Of a DNA stretch of 64,000 nucleotides, positions 1 through 11,718 are shown piece after piece. Under the pieces are notes generated by a model. The model was not told the origin of the DNA and did not search any database. It was given only the letters and a program-made list of their open reading frames with translations. Numbering within the stretch: position 1 is the stretch's first letter; each line of letters starts with the position of its first letter. Position numbers and translations under genes: made by a program. The DNA comes from Timema cristinae (lineage: Eukaryota > Arthropoda > Insecta > Phasmatodea > Timematidae): assembly GCA_039000515.1 (NCBI GenBank), contig JBCFYV010000012.1, positions 129,466,652 to 129,530,651 of the forward strand, read 5' to 3'.

Positions 1-35
1 GAGAGCCTTGAAAATGATTCCACATTTGAAGAAAT

Positions 36-1144
36 ATGTGGCTTGTGTGTTCCAAACCACCTGAAACAAAGAATTTCGGTGTTGTACGAGACTTCCTAAA
101 AGATAACCTTCTTGAAGCAAAACTCTTTTTCTTACAGTTAGTAGTAGAAGTGGAACCATATCTTAAAATATTCAAAAAGACAATCCAATGTTGCCCTTTG
201 TACATGCCGAACTTTATTCGATGACACGTAGCATTGCTGCCCGCGTCCTTAAGGCAAAGGTTATAAGCAATGGGAAAAACTCAGGACAGCTCTTGGCAAT
301 TGATGTCAACTATGAAAATCTATTGAGCTTTTCGGACGTAGACATAGGCTTTGGTGCGAAGAAATTTTGTAAAAATGTGAAAGAACTTGATGTACAGCTC
401 TTTAGAAAAGATTGCAGTCACTTCTTAGTGGAAATGTTTCAAAAACTGACTGGGCCTAGGTCTCCATTACGAAAGTGCACGGTGAAAGGTGCTTCATGCC
501 TTTCACCAGCAGTAATGACTAGTGGCACTCTAAGAGTACAACGGGTTAACATAGCACTCGATCAACTCACTTCAAACAACCATATTGCATACATTGAAGC
601 TGAACATATAAGAAAAAACTACCTTGAAATCTGTGAGCAGTCTTCTGTTCAAGAAGAGCTGAAGACATTTGATTTCAATGAAACCAGACTAGATTCTTTT
701 CTCTTCAACATCTTCATTAATGCAATAGCTTGCAAGGCATTGCTGTCATTTTGCACGATGATATTTACAATATTCCATGGAAACAGTGCTGTTGAAAGAG
801 GTTTTTCAGTAAACAAGGAATGTTTGGTTGAAAATATGAAAGAGCGTTCTCTAATTTCCCAACGCAGCATATATTCAATGGTTCTGTCGGTAGGTGGCAT
901 AAAGAATGTGGAATTTACAAGTGGGATGCTGCATGCAGCTAGGTGAGCAAGTTCCAAAAGGAGGGAAGCAATTGAAGAACTGAAGAAGAAAGAAAGTGAA
1001 GAAGCTAACAGATCAAAAACAACTTTGGAAACTGTAAATAAACTCGAGGCAAAGAAAAGAAAACTTTTCCAACAGGCTGAAGAAGAGACTTCAGCACTTC
1101 AAACTGAAATCGACTTGGAGAAGAAACGACTGAGGCAGATGTAA
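36..1144 (+). pseudogene. hAT-like transposase-derived remnant, 3' part
   Basis: The main open stretch runs from 188 to 943. Near its end it holds a GNSAVERGFSVNK motif, which resembles the C-terminal dimerisation region of hAT-type transposases; the name rests on that motif. The upstream stretch 36-190 is open in another frame and looks like the preceding part of the same protein, so a frameshift near 188 is likely. An in-frame TGA (944-946) interrupts the protein, but the same frame then stays open for 65 codons to TAA 1142-1144. That tail is rich in Lys and Glu and looks like a coiled coil (REAIEELKKKESEEANR). The stop could be a CGA-to-TGA change. The element starts outside the window and no termini were found. 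It lies upstream of the Kelch gene and is probably unrelated to it. Confidence 0.6.
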
Positions 1145-1365
1145 ATCCTGTATGTTGGGATTTTGTGTATAAACTAAATATTAGGTGACAAATTTGAACA
1201 ATATTAGATTTTTATGTTTGTTGAGAGACTTCAGCTTCTGGAGCTTCAAACATCTTTAATTACAAGTAAGTTTTCTTGTTGTATGATTATAGTAATAGTT
1301 TTTACTTGTGTTTGTTATTATATCATCTAGGCCCGATGTACAATATAATGTTCAACCGTTTACCG

Positions 1366-1412
1366 AAGGATTTTTTTTTTGCACCGCATCTTACTGTCCG
1401 TTTGGGCTTTAC
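1366..1412 (-). mobile_element. SINE 3' tail fragment
   Basis: The sequence after the T run (GCACCGCATCTTACTGTCCG) matches the reverse complement of the 3' tail shared by the complete SINEs at 43.5, 50.7 and 53.9 kb. Only the tail is recognisable here. Confidence 0.55.
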
Positions 1413-1648
1413 ACCTCCGAAGGTATTTTGTGGTCAAAAAAGGTCACCAAAATGTCACGAATTTTTGTTCCTCTGAGTAGACACCCTGTACTGTTTATAA
1501 TTATCTCTGGCCTCTAAAGACAGGGCTTGGTGCAGATACCGGTCACACCTCCCCTTCACGACATCTGGTGGCTAGTACAAGCGGGTGTAACCCGACACAT
1601 TTACACTAGCCTATGAGTTAGTTGACCCGGCCTGTGTCACTGTTTCAG

Positions 1649-1812
1649 AAGTGGTTGACGACCCTGAGGTAGTGATGTCAGTGGCGGAGCAAGGGAGAGA
1701 TGAGCTTGAGTGTGCAGGACTTGTATTCCAGGATGACCAACATAACAGTCGCACTTTGCAGTCCCTCAACATGATGAGGAAGAACCGCCACTTCTGTGAT
1801 GTGGTCTTGCAC
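1649..1812 (+). CDS. IVNS1ABP: IVNS1ABP homolog, coding exon 1 (start codon; N-terminus of BTB)
   Basis: The exon follows an acceptor (cactgtttcag, ending 1648) and ends at CAC before the donor GTGAGT (1813). The first in-frame ATG is 1675-1677, giving 46 codons in phase 0; the 26 nt before it would be 5' UTR. The segment LECAGLVFQDDQHNSRTL followed by NRHFCDVVLH corresponds to the stretch that leads into the BTB fold in IVNS1ABP proteins. A GTG-initiated reading from 1651 is possible on paper, but the ATG is the natural start. Confidence 0.85.
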
Positions 1813-3236
1813 GTGAGTACACTGCACACCATCACGCTCCTCCAGATATCAACACTCTGTTGACAAGGAACCGACAGGAGTTAGATAGAACATTTAGTTT
1901 AGGTTAATAACTCTAGAAATAGGAATATTCACTCTTACTTGAACAAAGAAGCGTCTGCCACAAGTTGGTAACAGTAAAAAGGGAATTAAGTTTTAGGCAA
2001 TATACATAAAGACAATCTATCCAGGCTAGTACAACACTAATACCCGAGAGGTGTATCAAGAATGATTGTGAAACATTTGAAAATAGAAACAAAGCATCAA
2101 ATCCAATATTTTTCGAGTTACTAAGAAGAATACTATTTAAGTTTGCTAGCTTGTATTAACCCCCATGTAGAGTTACGAAAAACCTAAGAATAATACCCTA
2201 AAAGAGGAGCTTCCACTTTACAAATAATAGATGGTTAACAATCAGCTATCTACACAGTATCTTACAATGATTGGTCGTTTCCTAATGAGTACTGCCAGGG
2301 CAATCAATTGTATGAAATACAAAAATGTGAGTCACAGGGAATTCATTATATAGCAACAGAACTGGCTTGGACTTGGACTACATCGGGAGATCTAAGGGGG
2401 GAAGGGGGGTTAGAGTTGCAGAATTACTCTTTCTCATCAGCGATGTCAGAAGGTGTGGCGAGCAGAGACAATTATCTTTCTTTTCTTCGATCAGGGCGTG
2501 AAAGTGCTTGCGTGCCGGTATGATACACTGGTGCAATTTTCCTCGACGCTTGGGCGTTTCCCGGCAACCACATCCTAATGGAATAGATTAGTACTTGTTC
2601 TCTTGTTTTAACTGGCATGCTACAACTTTACCTGGATTCACTTTTTGGATCATTTAAAAACTATTTTCCACATCGATCTCAATCTCGCTTCAGATTCAAA
2701 AAGTAACTTTTGCACTCCTTAAAATGACTACTATTATTAGTTTGTGCGAATTGATCCTGTCATCGCGGTTTATTGGTTGATGTAGTAGTCATTCTCGCGA
2801 AACTTACTTGGTATACACAGTAAATGTTACACTGTTAACTCGAGTGAACCGATGTAAGGGTGTGTGGACACGGTCTCGACGATTGTCTTGCTCAGGGATG
2901 CTGGTAGACTCGAGCTCTGACCCGGTGGTCACCAGGTGTCGTAGGATGTACCCCCTTACTAAATCACCACTTTTTAAAAACAAATTAATGTGGGATTGTC
3001 TTTCTCAATTAATAGCAGTCATAGACATATGCCAAAAAGTTCTTTAATATCTTATATATAGCAAATCTTTTTACATCAAAATTCACTAAACTACCTATAA
3101 ATTTACATTTATAAAGGCCGAAAGGTTCTTTAAAACATTTTAAATATAACAAATCATAATACAATAAAATACATTTTTCGACGGATAAAGATCCTAAATA
3201 AACAGAAATTAAATGTGAATATAACTGACCCAACTC
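1813..3236 (+). other. Intron 1, first part: no gene seen
   Basis: This is mixed unique sequence between exon 1 and the Harbinger element. Short open stretches (for example 2308-2523 and 2808-3047) show no recognisable domain and lack splice context. An X-box-like string (GTTTCCCGGCAAC, 2556-2568) is present but unsupported by anything else. Confidence 0.5.
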
Positions 3237-3533
3237 AATGGCCCGTATGCAAGAACGAGTAGGAGAAAAGGCGGAGGTGGGTTGATTTGCTTGCGCTTGA
3301 GAACTCGAAGGTAGGTCCCGGTTACTCCTATCACTTATACACAGGACTAATGAGCAATAGAGATGTCACACATCTGTTATTATTGTTTTGTGTTGTCAAG
3401 AAAATATGGTGCGTCACGTATTTAGACATTATCGACGATTATTTTGAAGAAGAGGCATGTTAGGGATTTCCAGGATACCTGTTAGGCCTATTCTGACGAA
3501 CAATTTCGTAAAATATTTTCTATTTTAGAAGGA

Positions 3534-4320
3534 AGTTGCATGACAAGATATCTTCCCTACGTTGGAAATTGACAATCCCGAAACACAACGACTTCCACTG
3601 CTTCATTTACAACAAATGTTGACCACCCTTCAGTTTTATGCCACGGAATGCTTACAAGTAAGTTAATACCAAATTATAAATATACTTTTTTTTAAGGTTA
3701 TATTATTTATTATTACTAAACTTACAAAAAAAAACATGGTTCATAACTGTTTTTTTAGAAGGAACAACTAATTTAAATTTTGGGATTGAATACATTAATA
3801 AATTTTCATGTTTGTTTTTGTAATGTGTTATTTAAGATTAATTTAGCATTAAGTATATAAGTTTTATTTATATTAGGACTTGTATTATTTACTGACAACA
3901 TATTTCTTCCATTGTTTTTAATTATGTAATTGAAGCAAATAGGCTAATTGATTGTTTTGTGACATACAGTAGCTATTGGGATTTTGGTTGACATTTAATA
4001 TTGATTTTTTGTATGTATATAAAATCCAAAATAACCTTACCTCTAAAAAAATCACAGCAGGGCCTACAGACATATTTATTCCTATAATTTTGTAAAATAG
4101 TCTAGTAACTTTGTTCTTCCATTTTTAGGTTGTTGGCGGAGAAATGTAGGCCTACAATGTTGACCAGTCACCGGTATCGCGTGTATCAATTTGGTTGGCC
4201 CAAAACATGCGCCATGTGGTGTAGTTTCCCACCGCGGAAGCAGAACTGTAAGCTGTGCTAGTGCTGTTCTATGACAAGGCCAACTTCCCTGGAGTTTGAT
4301 ATCGAAGAGAATCAACTGTG
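3534..4320 (+). pseudogene. Harbinger transposase, N-terminal remnant
   Basis: The first coding block (about 3555-3658) reads LPLLHLQQMLTTLQFYATE, close to the N-terminal helix of Harbinger (HARBI1-like) transposases, and ends at a GTAAGT donor. A second block after an acceptor at about 4128 reads DQSPVSRVSIWLAQNMRHVV, then FYDKANFPGV, which matches the DNA-binding segment and the entry to the DDE domain. In-frame stops break the second block, and the rest of the DDE nuclease is absent. It is therefore a dead copy. Confidence 0.62.
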
Positions 4321-4659
4321 AATTATTTATTTTAGTGTTTATACTTGTACAATATCAAAATACAAACTTACACAGACCGTAGTGGCAGGCCTTGGTACAC
4401 TCCGTGCCAAGCGTGACTGAACATAATACAATCTGCTCTGACACTGATCGTTAGAGAGAACATATCATGTGTGTATTGTAAATATTGTGTGCTAAAAACA
4501 TGATGATTGTGATCCTTGCCAGTGAGAGCTAATAAATAATTTTAAATCAATTGTTATGATTTTCTTTTACTGGTATTGGAGTTGTAAACCTGAATGTTTT
4601 CCTGCCTCAGATTACAGGTACTGTAACCAAAGTACCATAGTAATAATAATAAGGTATTA

Positions 4660-4918
4660 AAGATTTTTTTAGCACTACGTCTTACTACCCATTCGGGTTG
4701 TACGCCTAAATACTAATTACACTAAGTAATGTGTTAGGAATATGAAAGGTTGAATTTAGAGGAAGTGAACCCACATTTGTGTGGAAGAGAGTGAAAAACC
4801 ATTTAGGAAAATTCACCTCAGTTCACTCGACCAAGATTCGAACCTCAAATCTTCCTGCCCTCGGTGGTCTAGCTCAACACAAAAGTAGCGCGTTAGCCAA
4901 CTACACCAACGAGGCAGG
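4660..4918 (-). mobile_element. tRNA-derived SINE, family B
   Basis: Read on the - strand, the head carries an A box (TGGTGTAGTTGG) and a B box (GGTTCGAATCTT) with tRNA-like spacing. A body of about 110 bp follows, then the 3' tail shared with the other SINE family (complement of CGTCTTACTACCCATTCGGG). The body also matches the older copy at 23.0-23.2 kb. The element is nested inside the Harbinger transposon, so it inserted later. Confidence 0.7.
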
Positions 4919-7016
4919 TTTATTGTTGATCATGTTAAATGGTTTGTAACACATTTAGTGAATATATCGTATACAATATTGTTGAAGTTCAATTCAATAT
5001 AATAGGAGCGTAAACAAACCAAAATAATTTGACCTTATGAATACACTATTGAATTCCTTTAATATTCACCAGACAAATATTGGGAGACATTTATTTAGAA
5101 AAGCTCATGGCTGCATCTCATTATGCACTTATTTGATTGATAAAAATGTTTTAATTAAACTTATCTATTACATAATTGGAAAGATTCTACCAGACAAAAT
5201 TACAATTTATATAATATAACTCTATTAACTATAATATAACTCGTCCCTTTTTTGTGTTTCTATCCACCTTTTCTTTACCTTCTTCCAAATATAATCTCTT
5301 TAATATAATTTAATATATATTAAAAATAATTTCTAAGTGTTGTATGTGGGCCTATATTATTAAGACAAACAACTGGCTATATCTTCAACCTGTGGTGCTC
5401 AAATTTGGACCTTGGGATGAAAAATAATAAACCACCCTGCTAAGGAATGGAAATAATTATAATCATTTTTCCACAGTCAGTTTATTTTAAAAGATAAACA
5501 CTAGAGATTGGCCAGACATAGACAAAATATATATATATATATAAATTTAATTTGCGATGCTGAATGAAGATACCTGCAGTCCTTAGCAACAACATAAAAA
5601 CAGGAAATCAAGTACCCCAGAGACCCTCCAGAGCGGAAGTGAAAGTTCCGTAATCACTTTATAACATAAGAATGTAGATATATTTACATTTTATATGTCG
5701 ATCTCGACACAATGGATGTTGGAAATTGTAATTTTACTACTCATCACTTAAAAACAATATTCATATTAGGGTTATTTTAAACAAATGGGAAAATGTTGGT
5801 AGTTTTATAAATTCTAGAGCCGAAACATCTAGGCTCAATTCTTAAATCCTATAATTTTATGTTTGATAATTTGAGACATAATAGCAAGTTAAATGTAGAA
5901 AATATTAATAAACAATAATTTACTATGTAAAATTATTAAGATTCTTAACCTTGGGTCTAACTACGCAGCAGCAACCTAATGTTCACCTATCAGAGCTCAC
6001 TCTAAATTCTACACTTTCTAGTTCATCAAAGAGAGAATTGATTCACTTGAATGCAGATATAAAGATAATACTAGTGTTAACAATAAGTGTGGAAATATTA
6101 TAATTGTTTTGTCAACTATTTTACAAATAATAGTCCCTAGAGGGATGCAGGTGATGTGAAGTGCTGCTGTAAGAAATGGCAGCGACAAACTGACACTCCT
6201 TGTAGTTGAGAAATCTGGAAAATATGAACAAAACAAGCTTAGATGTTACTAAAACACCTTTCATAAGTCAGATGTCAAGTCATGTGGTTTTCAGCTGCTA
6301 TTTCCAATAATATCAAAGAATAACACTAATAATGTATTAACATTCTTACCATTGTACACTGCACAGATAAATGTTTCAATGGCTTGTTTTCTGCATGTCT
6401 TTTTACTATAATACTAAATTAGGGTGTCAATGCACATAATCATCAAATTGCTTTTAATTAAAACCATTTAGATTACATTTTCAAACACGCTTTTGAAAAT
6501 GTAATTTAACATTCAAAGCATTGCAGGTCAACAGATGCAAGTTTGATTGATATTGCACATTATAATTTGTAAACACATGCTTACATCTTAAACCCAACAC
6601 TCACTATAAGGACACATATGTTATGTACGGTAACTAAAACAAGATTCAAAGGACAGGCCAAACTTATCGACAAGTGTGCATTATTTGCTCTTAAAGACTC
6701 CATCCACCAATACTAGACATGTCCATCCAGATTAAAGTCAACAAAGCCGTTTTTTCAGGAGTTAGCATGTTTATGACAATCATGTAATTAATTTTGTAAA
6801 CAATTGTTAATTTTCTGTTTACTATCATGAAACTTACACCTATTTTGTATGTGTATCAATATTTTGTTTATTAAAAAGTAAATAGTAGGCCTACCCTTTT
6901 AATCCAAATTATATTTATAAATATAAATAAACTTATAAAATCTGTTTCTGTGTGTGCATCTCTCTGTAAATATGAACCTTATAGTTGTAATATCTCACAT
7001 AGCCTACCTGTTGTAT
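4919..7016. other. Interior of Harbinger element: AT-rich, no gene seen
   Basis: AT-rich sequence with an (AT)n run near 5526-5541 and a 14-bp perfect hairpin with a 6-nt loop at 6472-6505 (ATTACATTTTCAAA and its complement). Open stretches at 5037-5219 and 6018-6236 resemble no family I know. Confidence 0.5.
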
Positions 7017-7038
7017 CGAGATACTCCAAAAGGGTAGT

Positions 7039-8062
7039 GTCAGCAACGGTGTAACCTGTAGACCTCAGAGCAGCAGTTATGGGGGGGCTACCACCTCGAC
7101 CCTGGGACATGATGGCTTGTGAGAATTGTAGGGCCCTCGTCCAGTGCTCATCAGTTCCACTGTCTCTTCAACTAGTTGCCTCTTCCTTCTTGATTTGACA
7201 ATGTCCCAATGTTTGCGCAAGTGAACCAGAGTTCTAAAGTGATTCACAATATAATATAAACACAGTTCCAACTAGGTCAACTTGAGGTGTCTTTGTTATC
7301 AAACAAGAAAAGATTACTAATGGTTATTATAAATTATTATAAAGGCCTATATTAATGAAAGTTCCCACTATACAGCTGGCTATATTAATATACTGGTTCT
7401 AATAATCAGTGAAGCATTTTATGAAATTTGTTGTCTTTATAAACTTCAAGGTAATACTGTATATTTGTATGTTGTAATATTTTTCTATTTATGAGGATGA
7501 TATTGTTAGTTTAGTTACTATGTTTACTTTGTGACTAGGCCTAGACCTTGTACAAAAATATTATATTGAAGGTTAACTAGCCTAAGATAGTACTGGTCTA
7601 AAGTGCTAAATCAGGCCTACTAAGACCTATCTGTACACAACATACATGAAGTTAGGAGTAAAGAGTAGGTTAGCGCATTAGGCCTAATATATTAATTCCA
7701 CTCGTTCTTAGAATTTCAAAACAACTTTTGTTTCGACTTAAGCTATGCAAAAATAAACGCTAGGCCTACAGAGAAAGGGAATAAAACTTATCGACGCTAG
7801 GGCCTACAAATAATTTTTGGTTAAGTTGACATTTGTGTAAACCATCAATAAGAAATACGTTTAAAGATTTTACTTTACTTGTGTTTATTTCTTTAGACGA
7901 TCCAATTACTCAAATAATATACGTGATTTTATATAAAGTATTAAAGTGAAAATAATATAAGATAAAAATAAACTCACCTTTTGGAGGTTACCGGAAGATT
8001 TAGAAATCCTAGGGATTTGCTCCCATGCTTTCTTCTTAGCTGTGATGGTCCTAACATCATTT
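7039..8062 (-). pseudogene. Harbinger accessory protein, Myb/SANT-like DNA-binding domain, two exons
   Basis: A first exon at about 7979-8062 reads AKKKAWEQIPRISKSSGNLQ and ends at a GTGAGT donor on the - strand. A second exon at about 7039-7240 reads LRKHWDIVKSRRKRQLVEE, then ELMSTGRGP. The pattern (tryptophan in helix 1, K-x-W-D-x-x-K in helix 3, then basic residues and a TGxGP turn) fits the Myb/SANT-like domain found in Harbinger second ORFs and related proteins. The phase across the junction does not match the obvious acceptor (about 7236), so the copy is either broken or uses another junction. In live elements this protein helps bring the transposase to the DNA ends. Confidence 0.55.
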
Positions 8063-8341
8063 TTTTTTTCATTTGACAGTTGTAAACTAGCTAATTAATT
8101 CTAATAAATACCATTTATCTCTCATTTCATCACACGCTCTTAATTAACTACGATGTTTCTATCAACACATGTACATATTTAAGCAGGCTATCAAACTTTA
8201 CAAGCACAATCGACACTTTAGAAGGCATTGGTTGTAGAGAATTTTATTTTCCTTTGGGGTGTGGTACTCCTGTGTAAGATTTCTTCACGTGACCTTGAGT
8301 GACTCAAGCCAGATGTTCTAGCAGCTTGCATACGGGCCAAT

Positions 8342-10624
8342 GTCTATTAGTGTTGTTTTCATTCTTGTTATAACGACTCTTAGAAAGCAGTGGAAACTAC
8401 AAGACCATCTTGATACAACACTACATCAATTAGGAAAACAACTCGTTAGTAAGGCTATTAAACTAAAACATTTAAAACCCATAGTCATCATCATCATAAT
8501 CATCATCATACCATTTTAAAGATAGATAAGAAACATTTTAACTAGTATCCCTTGTCAGCCAGACTCATGTTGCTGTTGACAGCATTTTCATGAACGCTCT
8601 GTCTTTCGTAGATTTAGTTATTCTAAGTTCTCTATTGCCTGGACAGATAGTCTCTGTGGCTTGAACCCCAGGTTTGTTACAGAATACTAACAGTTCACTT
8701 TGTTAATATGTCTAATTTATATTATAGTTGTGGGATCTATTGTGACCTCTTTCTCACACCTATTTACCATTAATAAATAGTCGGGAAGTTCACAAGAGTT
8801 TATTTTATTTATTCAATAAATAACAATACTTAAGAGAGAGAGAGAGACACAAGCCCAGAGTCAGGTGTAGAAAATAATACAGAAATAAATGATTTGGGGC
8901 ACAACCCCAAGCTCTAAGATTGTCTGCCATAGAACCCACAATATTAACATTTAAGTTGACCTTCGTACAAAAATGTCATGTATAATGATAATAATAGAAA
9001 CGATAACCTGCGGACTAAAAACTATTATAACTTATCATAAAGAAATAGACGAGTCGCCATCGGCAATTCTCCAATACCTAACGTAGATGACAAGGTGTCC
9101 TTGAAAAAGGTTTATCATTACAGCCATAACAACTAGGAAAAAGGTCCATAATTAAAAGACCTATAAAATAGAGTAACCTAACTGCCAACAAAACTAACAT
9201 ACTATGAGCGTGGGCTCGCGACCCCAGATTTGACCCACTAAGTACAGATCTTCAAACAATTTAACTTCCCATTTGAGCCAAGTATTACAATCATTCAACA
9301 TGATCCTACTAAAGTACCCAATGGGTACATTATGACCAACATCCCGCATATCAAAATGGCGGTGTTATAAGTTTCAAGTCCACCCGTGAAGCGGACGAGA
9401 TGCATTAGTCTATAGAATAACTACGCTAAGTCCGACTGCGCAACCATGATCTCTAATAAAAATTCCGCAGTCATAATTTTAGTATAACCAAAGCTAAATC
9501 TTAAGCAGATATCGCCGAAACAGTAACTTAGAATCCATCATAAACCAAACAGAATTCTGATATAAATAAACTAAATCCTTTGTCTTTAACACTAAGTGTC
9601 TCACCTAGAGAGTGCAGAGAAATGTGTGTCTTGGCTATAGAGTCCTGCCATTACATACACATAAGTTGAATCACGTGTTCTCACTGCGTGGGAATCAAGG
9701 CTGGGAAAAGGGGGAGGAGAGTGCCTGGTTCTGGAACACTCTCACACAGTCTGGGTATAATTTAAATTACGCGCCGTTCAACCGACCGTTGATACCAAAA
9801 CACTCTTGTCAGCGCGCATGTCGATCGTCTCTTGTTTCTCTTTGGGCGAGGCAGGTCCCTCCGCTCTGTTAGAAACAAGTCGAGCCGTGATGTGTACGTA
9901 GTGTGGAGCCTCGGTGTAGACCAGCCAAATGGGGACAGAATCAGTGAGCCAAAACAATCCTTTTCCTTTCATGTTGTAACAAGGTTACACTATGACGGGC
10001 AGCACATACAATAATAGACAAATAATGATACATAGCCCCACTGATGAACAATAATTAACAAAACAGGACATAATTATTAATCATAGATGATAAAAATAAT
10101 AAATAAATAAATTAAGAGTAATAAAAGTGTGAATATTTAAAAAGGATAAAAGTAAGCAAAATAAATCAGAATAAAGTAAATTTAAATATTCGAGGATGCA
10201 TCAGAGGTAAATTAGTTATAAGGAAGTTCCTTAAAAACTCTCAAGAGTTTGGCTTTTTTTCTATGAAAGGGTAAATCGAATTCAACAAATCTGGAAATGG
10301 CGCTGTCGATACAACAATGGCTCAACTTGTGATAGTAATAATAATTATGATGTTTTCCAAGCCTCTCTAATGGGCCCAACAAAAGTTCTGTTTGTACCTC
10401 TATACATTATTTTGATATTTTTGATATTTGGTGAGAATGATCCATAGACACTGTTCATTGTTGATAATCATCAATGTTGCTATTGGGAGAACACCACTGG
10501 GTATGTTCCAGGGTACTTGTAGACAAGATCACATGACAAGTCGCTAGAGCTAGCGTCTTTACTTCTGGTTTGCAACTTCAAGCTTACAAAACTTTGGAGA
10601 TTGGTCTCGTCCCTGTAATTAAAT
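8342..10624 (+). other. Intron 1, middle part: no gene seen
   Basis: AT-rich sequence with CAT-rich and GA microsatellites (about 8467-8507 and 8836-8848). A GC-richer patch at 9600-10000 has overlapping open stretches on both strands, but no domain, splice context or homology that I recognise. Confidence 0.5.
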
Positions 10625-11028
10625 AGATGTCACCATGATTACCTCTGTGTACATGGAACAACGTGACTTACCAATGATACCTTGGTGTACATGGAACAAC
10701 GTGACTTACCAATGATTACCTCTGGTGTACATGAACAACGTGACTCTACCCAAAATACCTCTGGTTGCATGGAACACGGACTCTACATGATTACTTGTGT
10801 ACATGGAACAACGTGACTCTACCAATGATTACCTTGGTGTGCATGAACAACGTGACTCTACCAATGATTACTCTGGTGTACATGGAACACGTGACTCTAC
10901 CAATGATTACCTCTGGTGTGCATGGAACAACGTGACTCTACCAATGATTACCTCTGGTGTACATGGAACAACGTGACTCTACCAATGATTACCTCTGGTG
11001 TTCATGGAACAACGTGACTCTACCAATA
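10625..11028 (+). repeat. Minisatellite, ~41-bp unit, about 10 copies
   Basis: The unit is about ACCAATGATTACCTCTGGTG plus TACATGGAACAACGTGACTCT. The first six copies have many one- or two-base deletions while the last four are clean, which suggests uneven consensus quality rather than biology. Confidence 0.85.
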
Positions 11029-11700
11029 AATTGACATGTGTTCAATCCCTATCATAAGAACAAATTACTCCCAGTTTATCACCAAGATAATAATAAAATA
11101 TGTCACATTTTTTCCTTTATTTAACATAGCTGTTTAATTTGTGTAAGTTTTCCCAGCCCTACGGGCTCTTCTTTCCTGTTCAAAACATGGTTTCACTTCA
11201 CGACTCGGAGGGGTCATTTCTTGTTGTAAATGGTTGTTAGTAATTGACAATAGCTGTAGGCCTGAATGGGTAGTATGGGACGTGTTTTTTCTTCACGTTC
11301 TCCCCTCCAGTACACGTCCATGGTTAATTAAAGGTGGCTTTTATTTGAATTTTAAATTGTGTGTTTAAACATTAACTATGACTAATGTTTGGATATTAAA
11401 TTATTTTGAAGCTTAAATATCGTTAAAATAAACGCTTGTTTAAAATAGACAGTAGGTTTACCCATCTTTATTTGCATAGAAAAGAGCATTATAATATTAT
11501 AAACTTATATGTATGGATATGATTATTGAATAACATGGCGTGCTATAAACAACAACATAAACATGTATTATACTTTAATCTGTTTCCCTAACAACTCCAT
11601 AACTTCACAGACATTTAAATAGTTAGTTACAATCTATTGGTTCAGTGAGAATAACCAATGGAACGCACCCATCCGTAACTTGACGAGCACATCAAACACT
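11029..11700 (+). other. Intron 1: unique AT-rich spacer with a SINE tail fragment
   Basis: Positions about 11255-11290 (CTGAATGGGTAGTATGGGACG) match the SINE 3' tail in + orientation. The rest shows no gene. Confidence 0.45.
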
Positions 11701-11718
11701 ATGCCAAGTTTAACCAAC

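Larger units (their letters stand above)
3240..8338. mobile_element. PIF/Harbinger DNA transposon, decayed, inserted in intron 1
   Basis: The ends are perfect 14-bp inverted repeats (GGCCCGTATGCAAG at 3240-3253 and its complement at 8325-8338). Both are flanked by the trinucleotide AAT (3237-3239 and 8339-8341), and PIF/Harbinger elements make 3-bp target duplications. Inside, a transposase remnant lies on the + strand near the left end and a Myb/SANT-like second protein on the - strand near the right end. This two-gene layout is typical of the superfamily. The long middle (4.3-7.0 kb) has no recognisable coding sequence and carries a nested SINE. Confidence 0.7.

Noticed and set aside
2556..2568. 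X-box-like RFX site in intron 1
   Set aside because: A 13-bp degenerate match is expected by chance in 64 kb, and nothing ties it to a promoter.
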